Assembly: GCF_013369485.1 (NCBI RefSeq)
Contig: NZ_JABWEB010000015.1
Span: 1 to 64,000 of the forward strand
DNA length: 64,000 nt
DNA from: Massilia sp. BJB1822
Lineage (GTDB): Bacteria > Pseudomonadota > Gammaproteobacteria > Burkholderiales > Burkholderiaceae_D
Direction of reading: 5' to 3'
Part shown: positions 28,193 through 36,333 of the stretch, piece after piece
Layout: every line of letters begins with the position of its first letter
Position numbering within the stretch: position 1 is the first letter of the stretch
Notes under the pieces: model-generated
Seen by the model: the letters and a program-made list of their open reading frames with translations, nothing else
What the model was told of the DNA's origin: nothing
Databases searched by the model: none
Program-made: the position numbers and the translations under genes

Positions 28193-28735
28193 GTGATCAA
28201 GACCGTATGTGTTTATTGCGGCGCCAATGCCGGCGCCGATCCGCTCTACGCGGAAGGCGCGCGCGCCTTGGCGGCGGCGCTGGTGGAGCAGAATATGTCC
28301 CTGGTCTATGGCGGCGGCAATGTGGGCCTGATGGGCATCATCGCCGACGAAGTGCTGCGCCTTGGCGGTGAGGCGACGGGCGTGATTCCGACCAAGCTGG
28401 TGGAGCGCGAAGTGGCCCATAACGGCCTGACGCGCCAGTTCATCGTCAAGGACATGCACGAGCGCAAAGCCATGATGGCCGAACTGTCGGATGGTTTCAT
28501 CGCCATGCCGGGCGGCCTGGGCACGCTGGAAGAGCTGTTCGAGATGCTGACCTGGGCGCAGATCGGCATCCACAGCAAGCCGGTCGGCCTGCTGAATATG
28601 AACGGCTACTACGACCGCCTGATGGACTTCGTCGAGCACGCTCGCAGCCAGGGCTTTGTGCGTCCCCAGCACGCGGCCCTGATGCACGTCGAAACCGACC
28701 CGCGCGCCTTGCTGGAACGGCTCAAATCCCAATGA
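28193..28735 (+). CDS. LOG-family nucleoside-monophosphate phosphoribohydrolase
   Basis: 180 residues starting with GTG one base after the TetR stop. The family signature is complete: PGGLGTLEELFEMLTWAQ, preceded by YGGGNVGLMG and RKAMM. LOG proteins cleave cytokinin riboside 5'-monophosphates or AMP to base plus ribose 5-phosphate; in bacteria without cytokinin synthesis they likely act in nucleotide salvage. Formerly often misnamed lysine decarboxylase. The C-terminus (ALLERLKSQ) is normal for the family. A short frame overlaps its stop codon. Confidence 0.92.
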   Translation: MIKTVCVYCGANAGADPLYAEGARALAAALVEQNMSLVYGGGNVGLMGIIADEVLRLGGEATGVIPTKLVEREVAHNGLTRQFIVKDMHERKAMMAELSDGFIAMPGGLGTLEELFEMLTWAQIGIHSKPVGLLNMNGYYDRLMDFVEHARSQGFVRPQHAALMHVETDPRALLERLKSQ

Positions 28736-28824
28736 GTTCCAGCGCCGTCCGCGAGATCCGCCTGGGCCAGTACATCGGCGCCCTGTCTGCCGAACGCGTG
28801 GAGCAGATCCTCGCCGGTCTGTGA
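28732..28824 (+). pseudogene. 30-codon frame, possible 3' remnant
   Basis: ATG at 28732 overlaps the LOG stop by 4 bases and the frame runs to TGA at 28822-28824, giving 30 residues (core EIRLGQYIGALSAERVEQIL). The R-L-G-x-x-I-G-x-L-S-x-E-R-V pattern is reminiscent of the last helix of PemK/MazF toxins, but this is a weak visual match over a short stretch. It could be a real small coupled peptide, or the left-over end of a toxin gene beside the toxin-antitoxin pair that follows. Confidence 0.35.
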
Positions 28825-28843
28825 TTTCAGCAAGCCTCGTTCT

Positions 28844-29239
28844 TCACACGCTAGTCAGGATGCCTATGCCATGCCTGGCGACGACTTCAAGGAGCTTGCG
28901 CGATGGGCCGCTGGGTGATTTCTCTCCCGATTCCCATTTGGCGATAGTGGATTTGCTTGTACCCAAGTGCATGGCAAATACAGGCTGACTCATACCAGCA
29001 CTTTTTCGTATGGCTGCAATTTTTTTGGGTGTAAAAGCAGGAGCGGGCATGAGACAGGACGCATCGAATGAGCGCATTGTTTCCTTGTCGATGGCGCCGA
29101 CTGCATGCAGGTCTTTCGCAATTTTGTGGATTGCTTCTAGCGCCCCGCTCTTGGCGCGAGGCCTGGATTGCCGGGGCGATGTGCTCTCGATTTTCTGCAC
29201 ATCGGCACTTGCCGGTTTGGTGCGTACTCTAGTGTTCAT
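28844..29239 (-). CDS. HTH antitoxin of the HigA/XRE type
   Basis: 131 residues. Residues 70-125 form an XRE helix-turn-helix: KKIAAIRKSAGMSQPVFAMHLGTSKSTIAKWESGEKSPSGP is the visible block, with the recognition helix around SKSTIAKWE. The first 40 residues are basic and Ser/Pro-rich. Its start overlaps the end of the toxin-like gene by 11 bases, the toxin-first order of higBA systems. The local sequence is clearly AT-richer than the flanks, suggesting acquisition. It probably neutralises the toxin and represses the operon. Confidence 0.85.
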   Translation of the reverse strand: MNTRVRTKPASADVQKIESTSPRQSRPRAKSGALEAIHKIAKDLHAVGAIDKETMRSFDASCLMPAPAFTPKKIAAIRKSAGMSQPVFAMHLGTSKSTIAKWESGEKSPSGPSRKLLEVVARHGIGILTSV

Positions 29240-29630
29240 GGCAAATCTCTATAAAACTGCCCGCCTGGATTGCTGCCGCAAGCATCTCAGGAGTCAGAGT
29301 GGCAAGCGTTTTTGCAATACGCTTGAAGTTATCCAGCTCCACGCCGTCAAGGCTTTCCTTGTCGCTTTTCTGAAATAGATAAACATAAAACCAATTTTGT
29401 CCGCCATGGGCAAGAATGATTGAACGATCCATATTGTCGTTCAGGCGCTTCTTGTAGACACCGCCTCCTAGCGAGTATTGATGCGGCGCAGCCTGAACAT
29501 GCGCAATCGCCGCACATAGCTCAGTATCGTGAATGCGACGCCTCTTTGCGGATTTGGCAAAATCTTTTGCCTTAAATACCCTTGTGAGAAATCCTGTATG
29601 TGTTGAGGCAGGCATGGATGGGCTTCGCAT
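29229..29630 (-). CDS. RelE/HigB-type toxin
   Basis: 133 residues from ATG 29630; ATG 29615 is an equally good start and neither has a clear ribosome site. The core TRVFKAKDFAKSAKRRRIHDTEL, LGGGVYKKRLN and WFYVYLFQKSDKESL (read here in parts) follows the RelE/HigB-2 fold: a basic first helix, a GGG-x-x-KKR strand and an F-x-K-S strand. Such toxins cleave mRNA at the ribosome. The order, toxin then antitoxin with an 11-base overlap, is normal for this type. AT-richer than the surrounding genome. Confidence 0.82.
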   Translation of the reverse strand: MRSPSMPASTHTGFLTRVFKAKDFAKSAKRRRIHDTELCAAIAHVQAAPHQYSLGGGVYKKRLNDNMDRSIILAHGGQNWFYVYLFQKSDKESLDGVELDNFKRIAKTLATLTPEMLAAAIQAGSFIEICHEH

Positions 29631-29715
29631 GAACGGCGACGATCAGTGCTGTCGTGCAGATCATAATGTACCACTTCGTGGGATATGCGTGCAGACCCAA
29701 AGCACGGCTATATGC

Positions 29716-31371
29716 TTATGCCGCCTGTCCTTCCAGCGACGGTTCGATCGCGACCACCCGCTCCTGGCCTACGGTGTTTAATGCGAAGCCATTGCGGCCG
29801 GCGGCCTTGACGCCGTAGAGCGCCTGGTCGGCGGCACGCAGGATTTCCAGCGGCGCGGCGGCGGTGCGCGTTTTGACGGCGATGCCGATGCTGGCCGTGA
29901 CGACCAGGGCTTTGCCTTCCACCTGGAAGGGCGCCTGCATGGCTTCCAGAATTTTCTCGCCCAGCTGGGACACCATGCCCGTATCGTCCACCTGCTCGAA
30001 GATGATGACAAACTCGTCGCCCGCCAGGCGCGCTACCGTGTCGGTCAGGCGCACGCAGCTGCGCAGGCGGCGCGCGAATTCGACCAGCACGGCGTCGCCG
30101 GCGGCATGGCCCAGGGTGTCGTTGATGGTCTTGAAGTAGTCCACGTCCAGCAGGGCCAGCGCCAGATTGCTGCGGTTGCGGCCCGCGCGCGCCACCGCCT
30201 GCGGCAGGATTTCGTCGAACATGCGGCGGTTGTGCACGCCGGTCAACGCGTCGGTGGTGGCCATGCGCAGCAGATCGTCTTCGGCAGCGCGGCGCTGCAT
30301 GGACAGCTTGTAGAAGGCGCGGCTGAGCTGCCCGAATTCGTCGCGGGTCTTGGCGTTGAAGACTTCGATATTGGCATTGCCCGCCGTGATCTGGGCGACG
30401 TGGCTGCGCAACTGGCTCAGGGGACGCAGCATGCGCCAGGTCAGCCACCAGCCCAGCAGGGCCGCCAGCACCGCGACCACGCCCGATGCCGCCATCGCCT
30501 TGTGGCGGCTGGCCAGCAGCGGCGCGAAGGCTTCCTGCACCGGATAGGCAGCGCCGATGATCCACTCCGTTTTGTGCAGCGTTTCGCTGGCAATCAGGGC
30601 GGGACCGTTGATGCTTGGGCCTTCCGACCAGCCAGGGCTGGCTTTCAGCGCGTGGTTCAGTTCCGGTCCCCAGCTCCTGCTGGCGGCATCCACGCGGCTC
30701 AGGATGCGCGAGCGGTCGGGATGGTAGATCACCACGCCTTCGCGGCTCATAATAAATAGATGGGCCGAGGTGCCGTTATACATGGCGTCGATCTGGCCGG
30801 CGAAGCTGGGACGCTGCAAGTCGATGGCGCCCGCGATCACGTACAGCAGGCGGCCGTGCATATCGGTGATCGGTTCCGTGACCACCACCACTGGCTTGTT
30901 CGACAGCAGGCTGAGGAAAGGCGCGGAAATCACGCCTTCATGCAGGCGCACGGTATCGCGGAAAAAGGGGCGCGATGCCACATTGATCGTACCCACCGCG
31001 CGCCGGTCATTCAGGTTGGCGACCAGCTTGCCGCTCATATCGAAGATGGTGATGTTGAAGAAAGTGTCGCGCAGCGAGCTGTGTTCCTCGATCAGTGTCT
31101 GCAGCCGGGCGGGAGACGGCGCCTCGCCCAAGGGCAGGCGTTCGGTGACGGCCTTGAGCTGCTGCTGTTTGGCGTCCAGATCCTGATCGACATAGGCGGC
31201 GGCGCTGGCGACCATCGACACCTCCTGCGCGCCCAGCATATTCTTGATGCCGGATTCGGCAAAGCCCAAGGCGATCGTCGCCACGCCGGCGGAAGCGGCG
31301 AAAGCGAAACAGGCGACCATGCCGGTCATGCGGAATTTGAAACTGGTGGTGTGAACGCCAAACCGGTCCAT
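29716..31371 (-). CDS. membrane diguanylate cyclase with periplasmic Cache-like sensor
   Basis: 551 residues. A first membrane helix (about 15-40), a periplasmic dCache-like sensor (about 45-290, including FIMSREGVVIYHPDRSRIL), a second helix (about 300-322), a HAMP segment (about 323-380) and a GGDEF domain (about 390-540). The signature reads AGDEF (residues 450-454), an accepted active variant, with an inhibition site RLTD five residues upstream. It likely makes cyclic-di-GMP in response to a periplasmic ligand. Single gene, separated by about 200 bases from the small secreted gene. Confidence 0.9.
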   Translation of the reverse strand: MDRFGVHTTSFKFRMTGMVACFAFAASAGVATIALGFAESGIKNMLGAQEVSMVASAAAYVDQDLDAKQQQLKAVTERLPLGEAPSPARLQTLIEEHSSLRDTFFNITIFDMSGKLVANLNDRRAVGTINVASRPFFRDTVRLHEGVISAPFLSLLSNKPVVVVTEPITDMHGRLLYVIAGAIDLQRPSFAGQIDAMYNGTSAHLFIMSREGVVIYHPDRSRILSRVDAASRSWGPELNHALKASPGWSEGPSINGPALIASETLHKTEWIIGAAYPVQEAFAPLLASRHKAMAASGVVAVLAALLGWWLTWRMLRPLSQLRSHVAQITAGNANIEVFNAKTRDEFGQLSRAFYKLSMQRRAAEDDLLRMATTDALTGVHNRRMFDEILPQAVARAGRNRSNLALALLDVDYFKTINDTLGHAAGDAVLVEFARRLRSCVRLTDTVARLAGDEFVIIFEQVDDTGMVSQLGEKILEAMQAPFQVEGKALVVTASIGIAVKTRTAAAPLEILRAADQALYGVKAAGRNGFALNTVGQERVVAIEPSLEGQAA

Positions 31372-31579
31372 ATGCCCCTCGCGTATGAATAATGCGGTGC
31401 GCGTAGTGCGGCACCATGTTTTTTTGTCGGCGAGGGATTGGGCCGCAGCGGAAAGGGAGACGCGGGGTGAGGGCGTATCGCGCCAGTATAGTCAGCGCTT
31501 TGCTCTATGTCAGAATTCTTTAAAGTAATGTGGATATGGGGCAACACCCTAGCCCGGCGGCGCCGGGCCGGCTTACGGA

Positions 31580-31780
31580 TTAATATTTGATGCAGGAAAT
31601 ATAGTAGTAGGGGCCGCTGCCTTGGCGCAGGCCATTGAACTGCGAACCTGGCCATACTTCCGCGCAATACTCCGGCCCCACGTTTTGTGAGCCATGAATC
31701 TGGTAGTAACGGGTTTCAGCAGCGAAAGCGCCCAGCATGACGCCGGCCATGAGTACGCCCAATGCAAATCTTTTCTTCAT
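31580..31780 (-). CDS. small secreted protein
   Basis: 66 residues starting at ATG 31780, which has AGGAG at 7-base spacing; an ATG at 31801 is less likely. Residues 1-22 are a clean signal peptide (MKKRFALGVLMAGVMLGAFA, cleavage after an Ala pair). The mature part of about 44 residues is rich in Tyr, Gly and Ser and has two cysteines (YCAEV and ISCIKY), which could form one disulfide. No family recognised. Divergent from the duplicated-domain gene at 31975, with about 190 bases of AT-rich DNA between them. Confidence 0.7.
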   Translation of the reverse strand: MKKRFALGVLMAGVMLGAFAAETRYYQIHGSQNVGPEYCAEVWPGSQFNGLRQGSGPYYYISCIKY

Positions 31781-31974
31781 GGTATGTCTCCTATGAGTCA
31801 AAGGGGAATGATGCCTCGAAAAGTAGTGTTTTTACCAAATCAAGTCATCGGAGTCATAAGATAATTAGTAAATTTTCAGTTGTCAATAAGACCACTTTGC
31901 GCAAATGCCAGGGGAAACGTTACGCGCGGCAACACGTCCAGGCATAATATTGGACTCACGACTCTCCCTCATAT

Positions 31975-32697
31975 ATGTCCCAATCATTCGATCGCAGGCC
32001 AGTTGCAAACGAACGCTACGCAGGCATCGTGCCGGGCGAGGATGGCGCCGCTGGTTATCAGCTGTTTCTGCTGCCCGCCGAGGCCGACGCCATGCCCTGG
32101 CAAGCCGCCCTCGACTGGGCCGAACAGCAAGGCGCCAGTCTGCCGACGCGCCACGAACTGGCCCTGCTGCACGCCAACCTGGGCTATGTTTTTCCGACCG
32201 AGTGGTACTGGTCATCGGAAGCGGACGCCATTCTGCAGCGCATGGCATGGAGCCACGATTTCGACAACGGCACCCAATACAATTACCGCAAGACCTACTC
32301 CGGCCGCGCCTGCGCCGTGCGCCGGGTCGAAATTGCGCCATCGGCCGCTCCCCCTCTCCCATTGCGGCATGGCGAACAGTACGCCGGCCTGGTCCTCGGC
32401 TGCAATGGCGACGCGGATTACCACCTGCTGCTGCAAGCCGGCGAGCTGGTACACAGGTCATGGGAGATTGCCTTGGAATGGGCCGGCAGCCAGGGCCACA
32501 GCCTGCCCACACGGCGCGAGCAGATCCTGCTCTATGCGACGCTGAAAGACGGGTTCAGGCCGAACTGGTATTGGTCGAACGAGGCGGGCGACCTCGCAAA
32601 CGAGGCCTGGTGCAAGGACTTCGACACTGGCGTCGCGTATCCGACCGAGCGCCGCTTCGACGGCTATGCGCGCTGCGTGCGCAGGGTGGCCGTGTAG
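31975..32697 (+). CDS. tandem DUF1566-like repeat protein
   Basis: 240 residues made of two copies of one domain (about 14-114 and 128-238). Each copy contains a W-x-x-A-L-x-W-A start, SLPTRxExxLL, a NWYWS/EWYWS segment, a W-x-x-DF motif and a closing CAVRRV or CVRRV. The SLPTR...YWSS...VRRV pattern matches the DUF1566 (Lcl C-terminal) domain, a lectin-like fold found in phage-associated and surface proteins. There is no signal peptide. The start ATG has no obvious ribosome site. It sits among unrelated single genes, so function is not inferable beyond a binding-domain guess. Confidence 0.78.
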   Translation: MSQSFDRRPVANERYAGIVPGEDGAAGYQLFLLPAEADAMPWQAALDWAEQQGASLPTRHELALLHANLGYVFPTEWYWSSEADAILQRMAWSHDFDNGTQYNYRKTYSGRACAVRRVEIAPSAAPPLPLRHGEQYAGLVLGCNGDADYHLLLQAGELVHRSWEIALEWAGSQGHSLPTRREQILLYATLKDGFRPNWYWSNEAGDLANEAWCKDFDTGVAYPTERRFDGYARCVRRVAV

Positions 32698-32740
32698 CCG
32701 GCGTTTGCCGAAGCGGGCGCCGGCCAAGCAAGGATGCCGC

Positions 32741-33238
32741 TCACCACAGGCGCTGGCCGGAGTGGTCGAGCTGGGTCAGGTAGAGGCGCACGTCGAACTC
32801 GTACTGGTGATAGTTCGGTTCCATATAGGTGCACAGCTTGTAGAAGGCCTTGTCGTGCTGCTTCTCTTTGACGTGGGCCAGTTCGTGCACGGCGATCATG
32901 CGCAGGAATTCCAGCGGCACGTCCTTGAACATGGTGGCGACGCGGATCTCGTGCTTGGCTTTAAGCTTGCCGCCCTGGACCCGCGAGATGGAGGTATGCA
33001 GCCCGAGCGCGTGGTTGATGACGTGGATCTTGTTATCGAAAGCGACCTTGTTGATCGGGTCCGCATTGCGCAGATACTCGGTCTTCAGCTCCTGCACATA
33101 GTCGTACAGGGCGCGGTCGGTGCGGATATCGTGGGCTTTCGGATAACGTTTCAGCAGGACTTCGCCCAGGCGATCCTGGGTAAGCAGCTGTTCGACCTGG
33201 CTACGGGTCTGTTCGGAATAGGCGCTGAGGTATTTCAT
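32741..33238 (-). CDS. YgjP-like (DUF45) zinc metallopeptidase
   Basis: 165 residues. The zinc motif HELAHVKEKQHDKAFYKLC (about residues 118-136) gives HExxH plus the third histidine seven residues on, as in YgjP/WLM-type minimal metallopeptidases related to SprT. The region MIAVHELAH is preceded by a conserved FLRMI block. Cytosolic, without signal or membrane segments. The physiological substrate is unknown for the family; SprT-like relatives act on DNA-protein crosslinks. Divergent from cho, which starts 47 bases away. Confidence 0.88.
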   Translation of the reverse strand: MKYLSAYSEQTRSQVEQLLTQDRLGEVLLKRYPKAHDIRTDRALYDYVQELKTEYLRNADPINKVAFDNKIHVINHALGLHTSISRVQGGKLKAKHEIRVATMFKDVPLEFLRMIAVHELAHVKEKQHDKAFYKLCTYMEPNYHQYEFDVRLYLTQLDHSGQRLW

Positions 33239-33285
33239 GGAGGCGTGAATGTACCACAGGTGCTTGCTGGCGCTATCATTAGCTC

Positions 33286-34155
33286 ATGCGCACCCACGTC
33301 AATTCGGTAGGCCTGCTGGTTTGCAGCGATCCCGTTCTCCAATTCAGCTATCCCGCCCACATTCCCCGCGACTGCATCGACGCCTTGCCGCCGCTGCCTG
33401 GGGTGTATTTCTTCCGCGATGCGGACGGCACGCCCATCTACATCGGCAAGAGCATCAATATCCGCCTGCGCGTCTTGAGCCATCTGCGCACGGCGGAAGA
33501 GTCGCAGATGCTGGCGCGCACCGTCTCCATCGATTTCGAACGCACCGGTGGCGAAATCGGCGCGCTGCTGCGCGAGGCGCAACTGGTGCGCCAGCATCAG
33601 CCGGTGTTCAACCAGAAGCTGCGCCGCTTCCGCGAGATGTGTTCCTTCAGCCTGGATGGTCCCGCGCCGCAAGTGGTGTTCGCCAACGAGATCGATTTCG
33701 CCGTGACCGATGGCCTGTATGGCCTGTTCGGCAGCCGCCGCGCCGCGCTGGAAGCCTTGCGCGAGCTGGTGGAGCGCCATGGCCTGTGTCCCGCCGTGAC
33801 GGGGTTGGAGAAAGTAGCCAAGGGGCGCTCCTGCTTCGCGCGCCAGATCGCGCGCTGCCGTGGCGCCTGCACGGGCGAGGAGGGGGGCGAGGCGCATGCC
33901 GCCCGTCTGCGCGAAGCGCTGGCGACCTTGCGCCTGGCGCGCTGGCCTTACGAGGGCGCGATCGGCATCGTGGAAGAATCGGACGGCCTGCGTCAGGTGC
34001 AGCGGGTGGATCGCTGGTGCTATCTCGGTCCCGAACCGCAGAAAGGCCAACGGCGTGGGAAGCTGCCTGTGGCTCGCTTTGATATGGACGTGTACCAGAT
34101 CCTGGTCCGGCCGCTATTGCAGGGTGGCCTGACGGTGTTGCCGTTGCCGCTGTAG
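33286..34155 (+). CDS. cho: excinuclease Cho (UvrC-like GIY-YIG nuclease)
   Basis: 289 residues, matching E. coli Cho (295). The GIY-YIG nuclease domain spans about residues 25-120: PGVYFF and IYIGKS carry the two halves, RLRVLSHLR has the catalytic Arg, and TGGEIGALLREAQLVRQHQP contains the metal-binding Glu. The rest resembles the UvrC N-half, without the second nuclease and HhH domains. Cho makes the 3' incision for bulky lesions that UvrC handles poorly, and is SOS-induced in E. coli; no clear LexA box was identified here. Confidence 0.92.
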   Translation: MRTHVNSVGLLVCSDPVLQFSYPAHIPRDCIDALPPLPGVYFFRDADGTPIYIGKSINIRLRVLSHLRTAEESQMLARTVSIDFERTGGEIGALLREAQLVRQHQPVFNQKLRRFREMCSFSLDGPAPQVVFANEIDFAVTDGLYGLFGSRRAALEALRELVERHGLCPAVTGLEKVAKGRSCFARQIARCRGACTGEEGGEAHAARLREALATLRLARWPYEGAIGIVEESDGLRQVQRVDRWCYLGPEPQKGQRRGKLPVARFDMDVYQILVRPLLQGGLTVLPLPL

Positions 34156-34163
34156 AATGCTCT

Positions 34164-34373
34164 TCAGCCTTTCTGATTTCCTTTTCTTTGCCGCAAAGAT
34201 TCCAGTGGCATGAGAATCAGGAATAATGCCAACACGCCAGCCAGGATTTGCATTGCGAAAAGGGGAAGATTCAATTCCCCGCTCTCGAAATATCCTTTCC
34301 CCGCCCATATTGCAGCAGGGATGAGCGGCAGCGGCCAATGCTTCGAGATTATCTTTTTTGCGTTGACCGACAA
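34164..34373 (-). CDS. small two-helix membrane protein
   Basis: About 69 residues if started at TTG 34373, which follows AAGGGAG at 7-base spacing. In-frame ATGs at 34394 and 34403 exist without a ribosome site. Two hydrophobic segments are visible: HWPLPLIPAAIWAGKGYF (short, amphipathic) and LFAMQILAGVLALFLILMPL, followed by a basic tail. No family recognised. AT-richer than its neighbours. It ends 8 bases from the convergent cho stop. The coding call rests on the ribosome site and the clean membrane pattern. Confidence 0.5.
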   Translation of the reverse strand: MSVNAKKIISKHWPLPLIPAAIWAGKGYFESGELNLPLFAMQILAGVLALFLILMPLESLRQRKGNQKG

Positions 34374-34510
34374 CAGTAGTCTCCCTTGTATCATATAAAA
34401 CATTGCAGATATTTTTGATAATTCATCTTACTATATAAGATGAATTATCTTTCTATCAAAATGTAACCTGCCGACGCAGTCCTTCAATCTTAAACACTGA
34501 GCCAGAAACT

Positions 34511-34972
34511 ATGAGTGAAGAGCTTGTAATTCGCACGCTGGAAAAACGCGATCGCGCGGAATGGGAAGTGCTTTGGCTGGGCTACAACGCCTTCTATGGA
34601 CGTTCCGGAGAAACTGCGCTGGCGCCGGAAATAAGCCAGATGACGTGGACGCGTTTTTTCGATCCATATGAGCCAGTGCACGCCATGGTCGCGGAGCGCG
34701 GCGGCAAGCTGCTGGGCTTGGTCCACTTCCTTTATCACAGAAGTACCATTCAAATAGCGCCTAGCTGCTATTTGCAGGATTTGTTTACTGCCGCAGATGC
34801 CAGGGGACTGGGTGTGGGGCGGGCGCTAATCGAAGCCGTATATGAGCATGCAAAAGCCGCTGGAATTCCCCGCGTCTATTGGCAGACGCGCGAAACCAAT
34901 GTCGCGGCAATGCAGCTGTACGATAAGGTCGCTGAGAAGCCGGGCTTTGTTATCTATCACAAGAAACTATAA
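34511..34972 (+). CDS. GNAT-family N-acetyltransferase
   Basis: 153 residues, one GNAT domain. The opening VIRTLEKRDRAEWEVLWLGY and the acetyl-CoA loop ARGLGVGRALIEAVYEHAK (about residues 99-117, Q/RxxGxG/A) are typical, followed by YWQTRETNVAAMQLYDKVA. The acceptor substrate is unknown; the closest described pattern is the RimI-like small-molecule group. AT-rich leader sequence precedes it. A strong hairpin follows 4 bases after its stop codon. Confidence 0.88.
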   Translation: MSEELVIRTLEKRDRAEWEVLWLGYNAFYGRSGETALAPEISQMTWTRFFDPYEPVHAMVAERGGKLLGLVHFLYHRSTIQIAPSCYLQDLFTAADARGLGVGRALIEAVYEHAKAAGIPRVYWQTRETNVAAMQLYDKVAEKPGFVIYHKKL

Positions 34973-34975
34973 GAA

Positions 34976-35001
34976 GGCAGGCCGCCGCAAGGCGGCCTGC
35001 C
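34976..35001. terminator. shared hairpin between acetyltransferase and cyd operon
   Basis: Perfect 11-base-pair stem GGCAGGCCGCC / GGCGGCCTGCC around a GCAA loop. It lies 4 bases after the acetyltransferase stop (+) and 13 bases after the cydX stop (-). The T-run is short on both sides, so it may be a weak terminator or an mRNA 3' protector, serving both convergent units. Confidence 0.7.
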
Positions 35002-35013
35002 GATGCGGGCGCG

Positions 35014-35169
35014 CTAGTCTTTTTCGGCGGCGCGCGCGTTCTCGAAGCTGGCGCGGGTGGTTTCCTCGTCGCGCTGGCCGAAGGCGTAATTCGCTTCCAG
35101 CCACATGACGTTGATGATGGCCAGCGCCAGGGCCAGACCGATGCCCAATATCCAGGTGAAGTACCACAT
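35014..35169 (-). CDS. cydX: cytochrome bd small subunit CydX
   Basis: 51 residues: a start at 35169 (MWYFTWILGIGLALALAIIN) and a stop TAG at 35014-35016. One membrane helix (about 3-24) begins with the WYF-x-WILG signature of CydX/YbgT, and the helix-end E-A-N segment and polar tail (FGQRDEETTRASFE) match the longer betaproteobacterial forms. CydX stabilises the CydAB heme site and is needed for full oxidase activity. It follows cydB by 12 bases, and GGAGCCG-like sequence precedes it. Easily missed by length filters. Confidence 0.93.
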   Translation of the reverse strand: MWYFTWILGIGLALALAIINVMWLEANYAFGQRDEETTRASFENARAAEKD

Positions 35170-35181
35170 AGTCGGCTCCTT

Positions 35182-36324
35182 TCAGTAAGCGGAATGTTCG
35201 TTGTCGCGGATGTGCTGTTCGGTGACCTTGCCGCGCACCACGCGGTACACCCAGCTGGTGTACATCACGATGATGGGCAGGAGCAGGGCCACGACCCAGA
35301 ACATCACGCCCAGGGTCTTGTGGCTGGAGACGCCGTCCCAGGCCGTCAGGCTGTGGCCCGGCAGCAGCGAGGAGGGCAGCACGAAGGGGAACATCGCTAC
35401 GCCCGCTGTCAGGATGATGCCGCTCACGGTCATGCCGCTGGCGAGGAAGGCCAGCAGGCTGCGGCGCGCTGCGCTGAAGGCTATCACCAGCAGGGCGCCA
35501 GCGAAGGCGGCCAACGGCAGGGCCATCGACAGCGGCCAGCGGCTGTAGTTGTCCAGCCATGCTCCGACGGCGCGTTCCACGGTTTTCGCGGGCGGCATGA
35601 AGGCCGTATTCGCATCGGGCATGGCGACGATGCGGTAGCCTTCGATGCCGTACGCGACCCAGAAGCCGGCCGCCGCAAACAGCACGATCACCAGCACGGC
35701 GGCGACCATGGACAGGCGGCGCGCGCGTTCGGCCACCATGCCATCGGCCTTCTGCTGCAGGAAGGTGGTGCCGTGCATCAGCAGCATGGCGACGGCCAGT
35801 AAGCCAGCCAGCAGGCCGAAAGGATTCAGCAGCTGAATGAAGGTGCCGGTGTATTCCAGTCGCAGGATCTCGTCATAGCGGAAGGGCACGCCCAGCAGCA
35901 GGTTGCCGAAGGCGACGCCGAAGATTAGTGGCGGCACGAAACCGCCCACGAACAGCCCCCAATCCCAGGCATTGCGCCAGCGCGGATCTTTCAGCTTGCT
36001 GCGGTAGTCGAAGCCCACGGGCCGGAAGAACAGCGCGAACAGGCAGACCATCAGCGCGATATACATGCCGGAGAAGGCGGCCGCGTACACCATGGGCCAG
36101 GCCGCGAACAGCGTGCCGCCGGCCGCGATGAACCAGGTCTGGTTGCCTTCCCAGGTGGGGCCGACGGTGTTGAGCATGATGCGCCGTTCGGTGTCGTTCT
36201 TGCCGAGGAAGGGCAGGGACATGCCGACGCCGAAGTCGAAGCCGCCCGTGAGCGCAAAGCCCAGCAGCAGCACGCCGACGAAGCACCACCAGATTACTTT
36301 ATAGGTTTCATAGTCGAATAGCAT
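35182..36324 (-). CDS. cydB: cytochrome bd ubiquinol oxidase subunit II (CydB)
   Basis: 380 residues, the family's normal length (379 in E. coli). Eight to nine membrane helices. The start MLFDYETYKVIWWCFVGVLL, the block GGFDFGVGM, and VGPTWEGNQTWFIAAGGTLFAAWP are diagnostic of CydB, which pairs with CydA and holds the oxidase dimer interface. Lies 9 bases after cydA and is followed by cydX. The complex reduces oxygen to water with quinol electrons at high oxygen affinity in the inner membrane. Confidence 0.96.
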   Translation of the reverse strand: MLFDYETYKVIWWCFVGVLLLGFALTGGFDFGVGMSLPFLGKNDTERRIMLNTVGPTWEGNQTWFIAAGGTLFAAWPMVYAAAFSGMYIALMVCLFALFFRPVGFDYRSKLKDPRWRNAWDWGLFVGGFVPPLIFGVAFGNLLLGVPFRYDEILRLEYTGTFIQLLNPFGLLAGLLAVAMLLMHGTTFLQQKADGMVAERARRLSMVAAVLVIVLFAAAGFWVAYGIEGYRIVAMPDANTAFMPPAKTVERAVGAWLDNYSRWPLSMALPLAAFAGALLVIAFSAARRSLLAFLASGMTVSGIILTAGVAMFPFVLPSSLLPGHSLTAWDGVSSHKTLGVMFWVVALLLPIIVMYTSWVYRVVRGKVTEQHIRDNEHSAY

Positions 36325-36333
36325 GATGGCTCC

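Noticed and set aside
28825..29715. AT-richer region considered as a mobile island
   Set aside because: No transposase, integrase, flanking direct repeats or tRNA end; only the toxin-antitoxin pair is supported.
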